Shown here one piece after another: positions 8,332 to 17,532 of a stretch of DNA of 64,000 nt. The stretch covers positions 5,704,001 through 5,768,000 of the forward strand of contig NZ_JADOTY010000001.1 of assembly GCF_015751785.1 (NCBI RefSeq), in the 5' to 3' direction. A program made the position numbers and the translations under genes. The notes under the pieces were generated by a model, which made no database searches, was not told the origin of the DNA, and worked only from the letters and a program-made list of their open reading frames with translations. The stretch's first letter is position 1; each line of letters begins with the position of its first letter. Source of the stretch: Micromonospora vinacea. Its GTDB lineage: Bacteria; Actinomycetota; Actinomycetes; Mycobacteriales; Micromonosporaceae.

Positions 8332-9993
8332 ATGATCGAGGACTTCGCGGATCGGCTCCTGTGCGACATGGCCAGCCTCGACCCCTGCACAGCGGTCGTC
8401 GAGGCTGGCGAGCAGGACGTCGACGCGCTTACCGACTACAGCCCGGAGGGCCACCAGGCCCGCGCCGACCTCGCAGCCCGCGCCCTGTGCGAGCTGGAGA
8501 GCCTGGGCGACGCACTGACGGCCGTGGGCCCGCTGCACGCCCACCTCGCCGAACGGCTGCATACGCGCATCGCCTTCCACGACGCCGGCGAGGATCTACG
8601 CGAACTGCACGCGGCGGCCACCGGCCCGCTCCAGCTCATCCGCCAGGCCGTCGAGGCCGCGGTACCCGGCCCTGGCGCCGAGGGCGCGGCGTTCGAGGAG
8701 GCCTGGGCTCGTGTCGGCGCACGCATGGCCGCGATCCCCGCGGCTCTGGACGGGTACGCCCGCAGCCTCCTACTCGCCGCGGAGCGCGGCAATCTGCCGG
8801 CGCGGCGCCAGGTGGAGCTCGTCACGCAGCGCTGCCGAAACTGGATCGACAACGATGCGGCAGTGGTGAATTGCTACGGCGAGGGGCGTCAGCGGGCGTC
8901 GTTGCAGGCCGCAGCGACGGGCGCGCGAGAGGCGTATCAGAAACTCGCCGAGATGCTGAGCGCAGACCTGGCACCGCGGGCCGTTGAGGAGGAGGCGTTC
9001 GGCCAGCAGCGGTACGCACTCTGGGTGCGCGCCTTCCTCGCGGCCCAACCTGATGTGTGCGAGCTGTACGACTGGGGCTGGGACGAGTTCCGAGCGACTG
9101 AGGCAGAGCTGATCGCGGAGGCGAAGGCCCTGGGCGGGAGCGTGCCCGAGGTGCTTGCCCGGCTCGCCAGCCCCGACGCACCCGGCGCCCTGCACAGCAG
9201 GGGGGCGTTCGCCGCGTGGCTGCAGGAGCTGTTGGAAGCCGCCGTCGAGCGGCTGGACGGCGTGTACTTCGACATCCCCGCCCCGCTGCGGAGCATCGAG
9301 TCGCGGTTGACCACGTCGTCCGGCATTGCCTACATTGGGCCGTCGCGCGACCTGACGCGGCCGGGCCGGGTCTGGTGGTCCATCCCCGAGGACGCGACGA
9401 GTTTCCCCACCTGGTACGCCTACAGCACCGCCTATCACGAGGGTGTTCCCGGCCACCACCTCCACCTCGGCTCCGAGGTCTGCCGGGGAGTCCTCGGGCA
9501 GAGACTCAACCTGCTCGGCGGCCTCTCCGGCAGTCAGGAGGGTTGGGCACTGTACGCCGAGCGGTTCATGGATGAGCTCGGGCTCTATGAAGAGCCGGGT
9601 GCTCGACTGGGGTACCTGTACATGCAGCTCCTGCGGGCAGCCCGGGTCGTGCTCGACATCGGCCTGCACCTGCGACTGCCGATGCCCTCCGGTGGCGGAG
9701 CAGTGTGGACGCCGGATGCTGCGCTGCAGCTGCTGCGGGACCGCTGTCACCAGGGGCCCTACGCGTCCGCCGAGCTCGGGCGCTACCTGGGGCGGCCGGG
9801 GCAGGCGCTGGCCTACAAGGCGGGTGAGCGCGTGTGGCTGGCAGGCCGCTCGTCCTTCCCCGGCGACCGGCGCGCATTCCATCGTCACGCGCTGGAGCTG
9901 GGTTCGCTGGGCTTGGATCAGTTGACAGCTTCCCTCGACTCCCCGCCTACCCCGGTGGCAGACACGCGCTCAGGGCCGTCGCGCGTGCGGTGA
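8332..9993 (+). CDS. DUF885-family protein, probable metallo-hydrolase
   Basis: 553-residue protein of the DUF885 family (all-helical; likely metal-dependent peptidase relatives). The hallmark YHEGVPGHHLHLGSE, with an HExxxxHH-like metal site, lies near residue 370; GYLYMQLLRAARVVLDIGLH and the GRPGQALAYKAGE motif are also typical. No signal peptide, so cytoplasmic. The 3' end overlaps the convergent sigma-factor gene by 47 bp. Substrate not known. Confidence 0.85.
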   Translation: MIEDFADRLLCDMASLDPCTAVVEAGEQDVDALTDYSPEGHQARADLAARALCELESLGDALTAVGPLHAHLAERLHTRIAFHDAGEDLRELHAAATGPLQLIRQAVEAAVPGPGAEGAAFEEAWARVGARMAAIPAALDGYARSLLLAAERGNLPARRQVELVTQRCRNWIDNDAAVVNCYGEGRQRASLQAAATGAREAYQKLAEMLSADLAPRAVEEEAFGQQRYALWVRAFLAAQPDVCELYDWGWDEFRATEAELIAEAKALGGSVPEVLARLASPDAPGALHSRGAFAAWLQELLEAAVERLDGVYFDIPAPLRSIESRLTTSSGIAYIGPSRDLTRPGRVWWSIPEDATSFPTWYAYSTAYHEGVPGHHLHLGSEVCRGVLGQRLNLLGGLSGSQEGWALYAERFMDELGLYEEPGARLGYLYMQLLRAARVVLDIGLHLRLPMPSGGGAVWTPDAALQLLRDRCHQGPYASAELGRYLGRPGQALAYKAGERVWLAGRSSFPGDRRAFHRHALELGSLGLDQLTASLDSPPTPVADTRSGPSRVR

Positions 9994-11167
9994 GAAAGGC
10001 CCGTTCGGCCGCGTTGTCCGTCAGGGCGACGGCCGTCCGGTACGCCTCGACGGCCTCCCCGCCCCGGCCGAGCCGGGCCAGCAGGTCGGCGCGGACCACG
10101 TGGTAGACGTGGTAGCCGACCAGGTCGAGGCGGTCCACCTCGGTCAGCGCCACCGCCGGTCCGGACATTTCGGCGACCGCGACGGCCCGGTTCAGCGCTA
10201 CCACCGGGCTGGGGGCGACGACCGTCAGCTGGTCGTACAGCTGAAGGATCTGTGCCCAGTCGGTGTCGGCGGCGCGCCGCGCGGCGCTGTGCACGGCGGC
10301 GATCGCGGCCTGGATCTGGTACGGGCCGGGCCGGTCGCGGCGCAGGCAGCGGCGCACGAGCGCCTGCCCCTCGGTGATCAGCTCGGCGTCCCACCGGGCC
10401 CGGTCCTGGCTCGGCAGCGCCACCAGCTCACCCTCGGCGTTGGTCCGCGCGTCGCGGCGGGACTCGGTGAGCAGCATCAACGCGAGCAGACCGAGCGCCT
10501 CCGGCTCGTCCGGCATCAGCTCGACCAGCAGGCGGGTCAGCCGGATCGCCTCGACGCACAGCTCGGCGCGGACCAGCTGTCGCCCGGCGCTGGCCGTGTA
10601 CCCCTCGTTGAAGATCAGGTAGAGCACCGCGAGAACCGCGTGCAGCCGGTCGGGCAGGTCGGCGTCGCGCGGCACGCGGTACGGGATCCGAGCGTTCCGG
10701 ATCTTCGACTTGGCACGGACCAGCCGCTGCGCCATGGTCGGCTCCGGCACCAGGAAGGCGCGGGCGATCTCGGCGGTGCCCAGTCCGCCGAGCAGCCGCA
10801 GGGTGAGGGCGACCCGGGTGCTCGGGGCGAGCGCCGGATGGCAGCAGGTGAAGATCAGCCGTAGCCGGTCGTCGTGCACCGGTCCCTCCTCGACGGGACT
10901 GTCGGCGGCGAACAACAGGGCCGCCTGGGCGTGCCGGTCGACCCGGGACGCGTCGCGGCGCAGCCGGTCGATCGCCCGGTTCCGGGCCGTGGTGATGATC
11001 CAGCCGGCCGGACTGGGCGGCAGGCCGGTCGTCGGCCAGCGCGCCACCGCGACGACGAAAGCCTCCTGGACGGCCTCCTCGGCGAGGTCGATGTCGCCGA
11101 GGAGGCGAACCAGGACGGCGACCGCGCGGCCGTACTCGGCGCGGAACACCGCCTCCACGTCGGGCAC
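9947..11167 (-). CDS. ECF sigma factor with C-terminal TPR-like extension (ECF42/DUF6596 type)
   Basis: 406-residue alternative sigma factor. Region 2 is seen in LGDIDLAEEAVQEAFVVA and PAGWIITTARNRAIDRLRR, region 4 in TLRLLGGLGTAEIARAFLV. The remaining half (from LIFNEGYTAS onward) is the helical DUF6596/TPR-like extension that marks the ECF42 group. That group is known to be encoded beside DGPF/YCII-domain proteins, and one lies 2 bp upstream here. Start is a GTG at 11167; no separate anti-sigma gene is visible, consistent with control by the C-terminal extension. Confidence 0.9.
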   Translation of the reverse strand: MPDVEAVFRAEYGRAVAVLVRLLGDIDLAEEAVQEAFVVAVARWPTTGLPPSPAGWIITTARNRAIDRLRRDASRVDRHAQAALLFAADSPVEEGPVHDDRLRLIFTCCHPALAPSTRVALTLRLLGGLGTAEIARAFLVPEPTMAQRLVRAKSKIRNARIPYRVPRDADLPDRLHAVLAVLYLIFNEGYTASAGRQLVRAELCVEAIRLTRLLVELMPDEPEALGLLALMLLTESRRDARTNAEGELVALPSQDRARWDAELITEGQALVRRCLRRDRPGPYQIQAAIAAVHSAARRAADTDWAQILQLYDQLTVVAPSPVVALNRAVAVAEMSGPAVALTEVDRLDLVGYHVYHVVRADLLARLGRGGEAVEAYRTAVALTDNAAERAFLTARATALSACLPPG

Positions 11168-11169
11168 TG

Positions 11170-11526
11170 TCAGTCGCCGGCCCCGCCCTGGAAGGGGCGC
11201 ACCTCGATCGGCAGGGTGGTGGCCAGCGCGTAACGGCGACCCCAGTGCAGGGCGGCGTCCAGGTCCGGCACGTCGATGATGGTGATGCCGCCCAGGTACT
11301 CCTTGCCCTCCACGAACGGGCCGTCGGTGACCAGGACGTCGCCGTCGCGGGCGCGCAGCACTGTGGCGGTCTCCGGGCCGTGCAGTCCCTGACCGAAGAC
11401 CCACGAACCGGTGGAGGCCAACTCGGCGCGCAGCTCACCGAGCTGGCGCATCACCCCGGCCAGAAACTCCGGGTCCGGGGGCAGCTCACCCTGCGGCTGG
11501 TGAAGGCTGAGCAGGTACAGCGTCAT
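11170..11526 (-). CDS. DGPF/YCII-domain protein, partner of the ECF42 sigma factor
   Basis: 118-residue YCII-related protein. The DGPF motif is present as VTDGPFVEGKEYLGG near the middle, followed by the strand ITIIDVPDLDAALHWG. A GAGGAGGAAC ribosome site precedes the ATG. It is the first gene of a two-gene operon with the sigma factor (2-bp gap). Role unknown; DGPF proteins are characteristic targets or partners of ECF42 sigma factors. Confidence 0.88.
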   Translation of the reverse strand: MTLYLLSLHQPQGELPPDPEFLAGVMRQLGELRAELASTGSWVFGQGLHGPETATVLRARDGDVLVTDGPFVEGKEYLGGITIIDVPDLDAALHWGRRYALATTLPIEVRPFQGGAGD

Positions 11527-11644
11527 CGTTCCTCCTCGCGGGGGGCCGGCCCGTCGCCGACCTCTCATCCTCCACACGATCGGCCGCCGCCCAGATCGAC
11601 AGGCCGGCGGAAAATTCTCGGCGTCCGACCCGGCCCGGTGTTGG

Positions 11645-11722
11645 CGTCCTTTGCTCTGCACCCGCGGATGCGACGGGTGCGCAGGCACGGCTGGCGCGTC
11701 GGCGGGTGCAGAGCAAAGGACG
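11645..11722. repeat. Long perfect intergenic hairpin (family C)
   Basis: CGTCCTTTGCTCTGCACCCGC (11645-11665) is repeated exactly inverted at 11702-11722, around a 36-nt loop. It lies in the 281-bp gap between divergent genes, so it is not a terminator between convergent ones. No other function for this gap is visible. Confidence 0.7.
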
Positions 11723-11807
11723 AAGAACGGGGGACGGGGGTACGGTCCGCCAGTGCCGCGACCGGAGCCGGTAGTCATGCCTGCGACGGTTGTGGGTAGA
11801 CCCCGGT

Positions 11808-13130
11808 GTGGTCGACGGCTTGCGGGTGATCGTGGTCGGCGCCGGCTTCTCCGGTCTCGCGGCCGCGTTGGCGCTGAGCCGCGCCGGCGCCCAGGTGCGG
11901 GTGCTGGAGGCCCGTGACCGGGTGGGCGGGCGGGTGTTGACCCGGTGGCTGCCCGAGCTCACGCAACTCGACCTGGGGGCGCAGTGGATCGGCCCGACCC
12001 AGGACCGGATGTACGCGTTGGTCGCCGAGCACGGGCTGGCCACCTTCGCCTCGGCATCTGTCGGCGCGCCCTCACTGCTCTGGGCCGGTGAGCGCCGGGC
12101 CGAGCCGCCGGCACAGGTGGGCCGGGTGCTCGGCCTGCTCGACGAGTACGCCGCACGTCTGGACCCGGCCGCACCCTGGGCGACGCCGGATGCCGCCCTG
12201 TGGGACCGGACGACCCTCGGCGGGTGGCTGGCCACCACGGCCGGGGACGACGACACCGCCGACTACCTGGGGCGGCTGCTCGCCGGCGGGCTGCTGGCCA
12301 CCGGCGCGGACGAGCTGTCCCTGTTGCACCTGCTGTTCTACCTGCGCAGCGCTGGCGGGACCGGGCCGTTGCTGGGGATGGCCGGCGGCGCGCAGCAGGA
12401 CCGGATCGTGGGCGGGCCGGCTGCGCTGGCGGAGCGGATGGCCACCGCCCTGCCGCCGGGCACGCTGACGCTGGCCGCGCCGGTGCGAGCCATCGAACAG
12501 ACCGCCGGCGGCGCGACCGCGTGGACCGACACCGGGCGCGTCGACGGCGACGCCGTGGTGGTCGCGCTGGCCCCGGCACTGGCCGGACGGATCCGGTACG
12601 ACCCGCCGCTGCCCCCGCTGCGTGACGGGCTCACCCAGCGCATGCCGATGGGGTCGGCGCTGAAGGTGCACGCCGTCTATCCGGAGCCGTTCTGGCGGGC
12701 CGACGGGCGCTCCGGGGTGGCCACCAGCAGCGCCGGTCCGCTCACCGAGACGGTCGACAACTCCACCCCCACCTCGCCGCTCGGGGTGCTGACCGGGTTC
12801 AGCTACTCCACGGACGCCGCCGCGCTTCGCGGCATGTCCCCCGCGCGACGTCGGCAGTGCCTGCTGGAGGCGTTCGCCAGCGCGGTCGGGCCGCGCGCCG
12901 AGGACCCGGTGGACCTCGTCGAGTACGACTGGTCGGCCGACGAGTGGACCCGGGGCTGCTTCTCCGGTGCGCTCACCCCGGGCACCTGGCGGACGTACGG
13001 TCCGCACCTGCGGGCGCCGGTGGGGCGGGTGTACTGGGCGGGCACCGAGACGGCCACCCGCTGGAGTGGCTACCTGGAGGGCGCGGTGCGCGCCGGTGAG
13101 CGGGCGGCGGCCGAGGTGCTGGCCGGCTGA
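11808..13130 (+). CDS. Flavin monoamine oxidase family protein
   Basis: FAD-dependent amine oxidase of about 440 residues. The dinucleotide-binding motif VIVVGAGFSGLAAALAL is at the N-terminus, followed by VLEARDRVGGRV, the LDLGAQWIGPTQ loop and the C-terminal FAD motif GTETATRWSGYLEGAVRAG. The start is uncertain: a GTG at 11808 gives VVDGLRVIVVG, a TTG at 11790 adds six residues, and neither has a clear ribosome site. No signal peptide. It converges on the secreted beta-helix gene across a pair of hairpins. Substrate (amine or amino acid) not predictable. Confidence 0.88.
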   Translation: MVDGLRVIVVGAGFSGLAAALALSRAGAQVRVLEARDRVGGRVLTRWLPELTQLDLGAQWIGPTQDRMYALVAEHGLATFASASVGAPSLLWAGERRAEPPAQVGRVLGLLDEYAARLDPAAPWATPDAALWDRTTLGGWLATTAGDDDTADYLGRLLAGGLLATGADELSLLHLLFYLRSAGGTGPLLGMAGGAQQDRIVGGPAALAERMATALPPGTLTLAAPVRAIEQTAGGATAWTDTGRVDGDAVVVALAPALAGRIRYDPPLPPLRDGLTQRMPMGSALKVHAVYPEPFWRADGRSGVATSSAGPLTETVDNSTPTSPLGVLTGFSYSTDAAALRGMSPARRRQCLLEAFASAVGPRAEDPVDLVEYDWSADEWTRGCFSGALTPGTWRTYGPHLRAPVGRVYWAGTETATRWSGYLEGAVRAGERAAAEVLAG

Positions 13131-13144
13131 ACCGGCACGACCGA

Positions 13145-13175
13145 GCCGGCCCGGTCTCGGCGGGACCGGGCCGGC
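13145..13175. terminator. Hairpin terminator after the amine oxidase gene
   Basis: GCCGGCCCGGTC / GACCGGGCCGGC, 12-bp stem with a 7-nt loop, between convergent genes. No U-tract, common in GC-rich actinobacteria. Confidence 0.6.
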
Positions 13176-13199
13176 CACGGCCCTGGGTGCTACCCGGCC

Positions 13200-13223
13200 G
13201 GCCCGGTCTCGGAGGACCGGGCC
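13200..13223. terminator. Second hairpin, duplicate of the previous one
   Basis: GGCCCGGTC / GACCGGGCC, 9-bp stem and 6-nt loop. The core GGCCCGGTCTCGG is the same as in the hairpin 55 bp upstream, so the pair looks like a duplicated bidirectional terminator. Confidence 0.55.
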
Positions 13224-13239
13224 GACGCGGGCGCCCCGG

Positions 13240-15870
13240 TCAGGGGTAGGTGGTCAGGTACACCTGCTGGTTGGCCGCGTTCGCGGTGCCACCGGCGTTG
13301 TTGATCACCCGGTTGATGGTGCCGACGCCACCGAGCGAGACGGTGACCATGTTGGTGAAGCGCACGTTCGGGTTGGTGGGCACCTCGAAGGACCGTTCCT
13401 CGACCACCGCAGGGTTGACGTTGAAGTAGCTGTAGCTACCCAGCCCGAACGCCTGGTGACTGGTCACCGAGTCGGCGACCTTGTACGCGGCGTAGCCCCG
13501 GGTCGACCCGTTCATCCAGGCCGCCTGGTTGGGCGGGTCATAGGGCAGTTCGTTCTGGTAGAAGTACGTCCGCCCGCCGTTGCCGTTCCAGATGGTCTGG
13601 TACTTCTGGTAGTGCTCGACGAAGAGTCCGTACATGGTGACGTTGTCGCCGTTGACGGTGAGCCCGGTGTCGGCGGTGTTCAGCGTCCACCCGGTCGGCA
13701 CTCCGCTGGCGGCGTGGTCGGCCCGCCACAGCCACATGTGGTCACCGATCACGTTGTCGCTGTTGACGGTCAGCGTGTTGGTGGCCTTGCCGACGTGCGG
13801 CCCGCCAATGCGGAAGAACACGTCGTGCAGCGAGGTCGGGTTCGTGGCGTGGCTCGCGGACGAGCCGGACGGCCCGACCTCCATCAGCACCGGCGAGTTC
13901 GTCGTGCCGGCCTCGAACATGAGGCCGGCGACCTTGACGCCGTCCACATCGGCCACCCGCATCCCCACCGCGCCGTTGTCGGCCTGGATGGTGGCCAGAC
14001 CGAGGCCGAGGACGACAGTGTCGGCCCGGTTGACCTGGATCGGCTCGGTGACGTGGTGCACGCCCGGGGTGAAGAGCAGGTGCCGCCCCTGGGCGAGGGC
14101 CGCGTTGATGGTGGCGGCGCTGGTGCCCGGCTGGACCACGAAGAACTGCGACAGTGAGATGGACGAGCCGGCCGGGGTCTTGTTGTACCAGCTGGTGCCG
14201 GTGGAGTTGGTGCGCAGCGCCGGTACGAAGACCCGGTACTCACCGGTGCCGTCGACGTACAGGAACGGCTTCTCCCGGACCTGGGGGGTCTGCGGGATGA
14301 CGGTGTGTGACGGGTTGGGGAAGCTCGGCGCGGGGGCGCCGTTGACGCCCTGGAAGACCATGTTCCAGACCGAGCCGGTCCAGCCGTTGCCGAACTCGCT
14401 GTTGCGGGAGTACCACTGCTGCTGCGAGCCGGAGACGACCAGGCCGTCGATGCGCGTGTCGGCGAGCAGACCGCCGCTGGACCAGCCGTCGCCGCCGTTC
14501 CAGAGTTGGATCTGGTTCTGCGCGCCGCGCAGGTGCATCCGCCGGTACGGTGCGGCCTGGGACACCGCCCAGCGCTCCACGGTCTGCCCGGCGGGCAGGG
14601 TGACCGAGAGGTTCTCGGCGGCCCGCCAGAAGTTCTGGGTGGCGTTGCCGCCGAACCAGAACGCCTCGGCGCGCACGTGGCCGTTGAGGTTGACGTCGTC
14701 GGGGCTCATGCCGAGGCCGGCGACCTGGGTGAAGAAGCCGAGGTTGACGTCGGCGGTGTAGTTGCCGGGCTTGAACAGCACCGCGTAGCGCTGCGGGCCG
14801 AACTGGTTGGTCTCCTGCTGGGTGAAGAGGGTGTTCAGTCGACTCTGGATGGTCGACGTCGGCGTGCTCGGGTCGAAGACGAAGGTGTTCGGCCCGAGGT
14901 TGGGGTTGTACGGGTCGGTCGTGCCGACCGGGGGTTCGCTGGTGCCGCCGGTGGTGTTCACCGCCAGTTCCCACAGCGAGTAGCCGTAGGCGGTGCCCCG
15001 GGCGGTGCCATACATCCGCAGGTAGCGGCCGCTGCCGGCGACGGTGAGGGACTGCGTCCCGCCGGTGGCCGTGGTGGTGGAGTAGACGGTGGTCCAGGTG
15101 GCCCCGTCGGCCGAGGTCTGGAGCTGGAAGGCACGGGCGTACGCGGCCTCCCAGGTGAGCACCACCCGGCAGATGGTGCGGGTGCTGCCCAGGTCGACGC
15201 GCAGCCACTGTGGGTCGCTGGCGGCGCTGGCCCAGCGGGTGCCCGGGTTGCCGTCGACCGCCGCGGATGCCGCGAGCCCGGCGTCCTGGCTGGACGACGC
15301 GGTCGCCGGGCTGCCCTGTGCGACGTTGGTGCTGCCGCAGGTCGGCGTGGTGCCGCCGGTCTCGCCGTACACCTGGAACTCCCAGAGCGAGTAGCCGTAG
15401 CCGGTGCCCCGGGCGGTGCCGTTCATCCGTACGTAGCGGCCGGCGCCGGTGACGGTGAGGTTCTGGGTGCCGCCGGTGCCGGTGGTGGTCGAGTAGATCG
15501 TCGTCCAGGTGGCCCCGTCGTCGGAGGTCTGGAGCTGGAAGGCCCGGCCGTAGGCGCCCTCCCAGAGCAGGTTGACCTGGCTGATGGTGGCGCGGGCGCC
15601 CAGGTCGACCTGGAGCCACTGCGGGTCGCTGAACGCGCTGGCCCAGCGGGTTCCGGTGTTGCCGTCGACGGCGGCGGAGGCGGGCGTTCCGGCGTTCTCG
15701 GTGGACGAGGCGGTTGCCGTACGGCCCTGGGACAGCAGGGAGGGGGCGGCCTGCGCGGGTGTCGTGGTTCCGGTCGGCGTGAGCGCCGCGACCAGGGCCA
15801 CGGTGAGTCCGACGAGCAGGTGCCGCACAGCCCGGGGACGCGGGCGTACGGATGTAGCGCGAGATGTCAT
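13240..15870 (-). CDS. Secreted protein: two F5/8 type C (CBM32-like) domains and a beta-helix
   Basis: 876-residue secreted protein, probably acting on polysaccharide outside the cell. A Tat-like or Sec signal peptide (RRxx-poor, hydrophobic LLVGLTVALVAALT, ending AQAA) covers about residues 1-42. Two discoidin-type carbohydrate-binding modules follow (about 45-175 and 190-310), each with ASAAVDGN-GTRWAS and SLWE-V signatures. The remaining 550 residues have repeated short strands (FKPGNYTADV, LTVNSDNVIGDHMWLW, LTVNGDNVTMYGLFVEHY) typical of a right-handed beta-helix like pectate lyases or GH55/GH87 glucanases. The catalytic family is not certain. A LacI-type palindrome about 100 bp upstream suggests sugar control. 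Confidence 0.82.
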   Translation of the reverse strand: MTSRATSVRPRPRAVRHLLVGLTVALVAALTPTGTTTPAQAAPSLLSQGRTATASSTENAGTPASAAVDGNTGTRWASAFSDPQWLQVDLGARATISQVNLLWEGAYGRAFQLQTSDDGATWTTIYSTTTGTGGTQNLTVTGAGRYVRMNGTARGTGYGYSLWEFQVYGETGGTTPTCGSTNVAQGSPATASSSQDAGLAASAAVDGNPGTRWASAASDPQWLRVDLGSTRTICRVVLTWEAAYARAFQLQTSADGATWTTVYSTTTATGGTQSLTVAGSGRYLRMYGTARGTAYGYSLWELAVNTTGGTSEPPVGTTDPYNPNLGPNTFVFDPSTPTSTIQSRLNTLFTQQETNQFGPQRYAVLFKPGNYTADVNLGFFTQVAGLGMSPDDVNLNGHVRAEAFWFGGNATQNFWRAAENLSVTLPAGQTVERWAVSQAAPYRRMHLRGAQNQIQLWNGGDGWSSGGLLADTRIDGLVVSGSQQQWYSRNSEFGNGWTGSVWNMVFQGVNGAPAPSFPNPSHTVIPQTPQVREKPFLYVDGTGEYRVFVPALRTNSTGTSWYNKTPAGSSISLSQFFVVQPGTSAATINAALAQGRHLLFTPGVHHVTEPIQVNRADTVVLGLGLATIQADNGAVGMRVADVDGVKVAGLMFEAGTTNSPVLMEVGPSGSSASHATNPTSLHDVFFRIGGPHVGKATNTLTVNSDNVIGDHMWLWRADHAASGVPTGWTLNTADTGLTVNGDNVTMYGLFVEHYQKYQTIWNGNGGRTYFYQNELPYDPPNQAAWMNGSTRGYAAYKVADSVTSHQAFGLGSYSYFNVNPAVVEERSFEVPTNPNVRFTNMVTVSLGGVGTINRVINNAGGTANAANQQVYLTTYP

Positions 15871-15971
15871 GACATCGCCTGTCGATAGGGGGTTACGGGG
15901 GTGCCGCGCGGATGGGATCGGCTCGCCCCGTGGCGCCGTGGGTGGTGCCGCCGATGCGGCGTCGCGGGTCG

Positions 15972-15983
15972 GAGAGCGCTCTC
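15972..15983. promoter_or_regulatory. LacI-type operator palindrome
   Basis: GAGAGCGCTCTC, a perfect 12-bp palindrome with the central GCGC typical of LacI-family operators such as the CebR site of streptomycetes. It lies 102 bp upstream of the secreted beta-helix gene, just downstream of a possible leftward promoter (TTGACG at 16018-16013, weak AACACT at 15994-15989). No LacI gene is in the window. The rest of the 227-bp gap is otherwise featureless apart from an AT-rich stretch at about 16020-16070. Confidence 0.6.
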
Positions 15984-16097
15984 GTAGGAGTGTTGCGGCG
16001 AGATTGCGACGGCGTCAAGACATCGATCTATAGCTTCGTTATTTATCCCGAGGATTCTTTTTGGGTAATTTGCCGACGGCTCGGCAGTCGTCCCCGC

Positions 16098-17297
16098 TCA
16101 GCGGCGGACGCCACCCTCGGTGAGGAAGCGGGCGATCGGGAGGGTGGCAGCGCCCAGCGCCACCGCGTCCACCCCGAGCCGGCACAGCTCGATCGACGCT
16201 TGCTCGTACGGCTGGCGCAGCGCCTGCCGGCCGGCCGCCTCCCGCACGGCCGGCAGCAGGTCGCCGAGGGCCATCGCCGCCCAGCCACCGAGCACCACGC
16301 GCTCCGGGTTGAACAGGTTGATCAGGTTGGCCACCCCGGCGCCGAGGTAGCCGGCGGTGTCGTCCAGCACCCGTCGGGCGGTGGCCGAGGTCTCGGCGGC
16401 GGCGACCAGCGCGGCGATCTGGGACTCCTCGTCCTCGCCCGGCACCGGTCGACCCCGACGCGCCTCCCGGTAGCGGTCGATGATCGCCTCCGCCCCCACG
16501 TACGCCTCCAGGCAGCCGCGCGCGCCGCACCGGCAGGCCCGACCGCCGTACACCAGGGTGGTGTGCCCCCACTCCCCAGCGCTGCTGGACGCGCCCCGGT
16601 AGGTAGCGCCGTTTGTCACCACCGACGCGCCCACTCCCGAGCCGACCAGGGCGAAGACGGCGTGCCGGGCGCCCCGGCCGGCGCCGAACCACATCTCGGC
16701 CTGACCGAGGGTCTTCGCGCCGTTGTCGATGTGCAGCGGCAGGTCGGTGCCGGCGCCGATCAGGCGCTCCAGCGGCACCCGGTCCCAGCCGAGGGCCTGG
16801 GCGTGCACGACGGCCTCGGCGCCCTGCTCGACCACGCCGGAGACGCCGATGCCGACGCCCAGCACGTCGCCGGGGGCCACCCCGGCCGACCCGGTGACCG
16901 CGTCGATGCCGGCCAGCACGTGCCCGGCCACCAGGTCGGGCTCGGTACGGGCCGGGTCGAGCGGGTACTCGACGCTGCCCAGCAGGGTCATCGCGAAGTC
17001 GAACAGCTCCACCCGGACCCGGGTCTCGCCGACGTCCACGCCGACCAGGAAGGCGAAGCGGGGCGCGATCCGCAGCAGCATGCTGGGCCGGCCGCCGTCG
17101 GACTCGGCGGCGCCGGCCTCGGCGACCAGCCCTTCGTCGATCATGTCGGCCACCACGTTGCTGACCGCGGGCTGGCTCAGCCCGGTGCTGCGCACCAGGT
17201 CCTGCCGGGTGAGCGGGCCGTCCAGGAAGAGCCTGGTCAGCAGGGCGGACCGATTGCGCAGCCGCACGCTGCGGTTGGTGGCACGCGCCAGCTCCAC
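16098..17297 (-). CDS. ROK-family transcriptional repressor
   Basis: 399-residue sugar-responsive repressor. The N-terminal winged helix is seen in LTRQDLVRSTGLSQPAVSNVVADM; the sugar-kinase-like part has GVDVGETRVRVEL, GVGIGVSGVV, GSGVGASVV and the ROK zinc motif CRCGARGCLEAYVG. A GTG start has GAGGTG just upstream. It is divergent from the sugar transporter and beta-glucosidase operon and is the likely local regulator, responding to a sugar or sugar phosphate released by the pathway. Confidence 0.9.
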   Translation of the reverse strand: MELARATNRSVRLRNRSALLTRLFLDGPLTRQDLVRSTGLSQPAVSNVVADMIDEGLVAEAGAAESDGGRPSMLLRIAPRFAFLVGVDVGETRVRVELFDFAMTLLGSVEYPLDPARTEPDLVAGHVLAGIDAVTGSAGVAPGDVLGVGIGVSGVVEQGAEAVVHAQALGWDRVPLERLIGAGTDLPLHIDNGAKTLGQAEMWFGAGRGARHAVFALVGSGVGASVVTNGATYRGASSSAGEWGHTTLVYGGRACRCGARGCLEAYVGAEAIIDRYREARRGRPVPGEDEESQIAALVAAAETSATARRVLDDTAGYLGAGVANLINLFNPERVVLGGWAAMALGDLLPAVREAAGRQALRQPYEQASIELCRLGVDAVALGAATLPIARFLTEGGVRR

Positions 17298-17348
17298 TCG
17301 TCACCTCGTTCCCGTCGGCCGTTCGAGGCGACTGTAACCGCCTCGTGC

Positions 17349-17393
17349 TTGACGACCCACCGGCCAGCAACTTTAATGACGACATAAATTAAG
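17349..17393 (+). promoter_or_regulatory. Promoter and candidate ROK operator of the beta-glucoside operon
   Basis: TTGACG (17349-17354), 17-bp spacer, TTTAAT (17372-17377): the best sigma-70-type promoter seen in this window. The -10 sits in an AT-rich inverted-repeat-like stretch, CTTTAATGACGACATAAATTAAG (17371-17393), with imperfect arms CTTTAAT / ATTAAG. A repressor bound here would block the promoter; that this is the ROK protein is inferred. Confidence 0.55.
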
Positions 17394-17532
17394 CCGTGAT
17401 GTAACTCCCGGGAAACGCCGACGGACCCCGACGGCGCACCCCCGAACCCTGTCCGCAGCCGGCCACCGTCGCCCAACCCCTATCGGCGACGAAGGTCGGT
17501 GGACCCCCACCACGCACCGGAAGGGCTGACCC

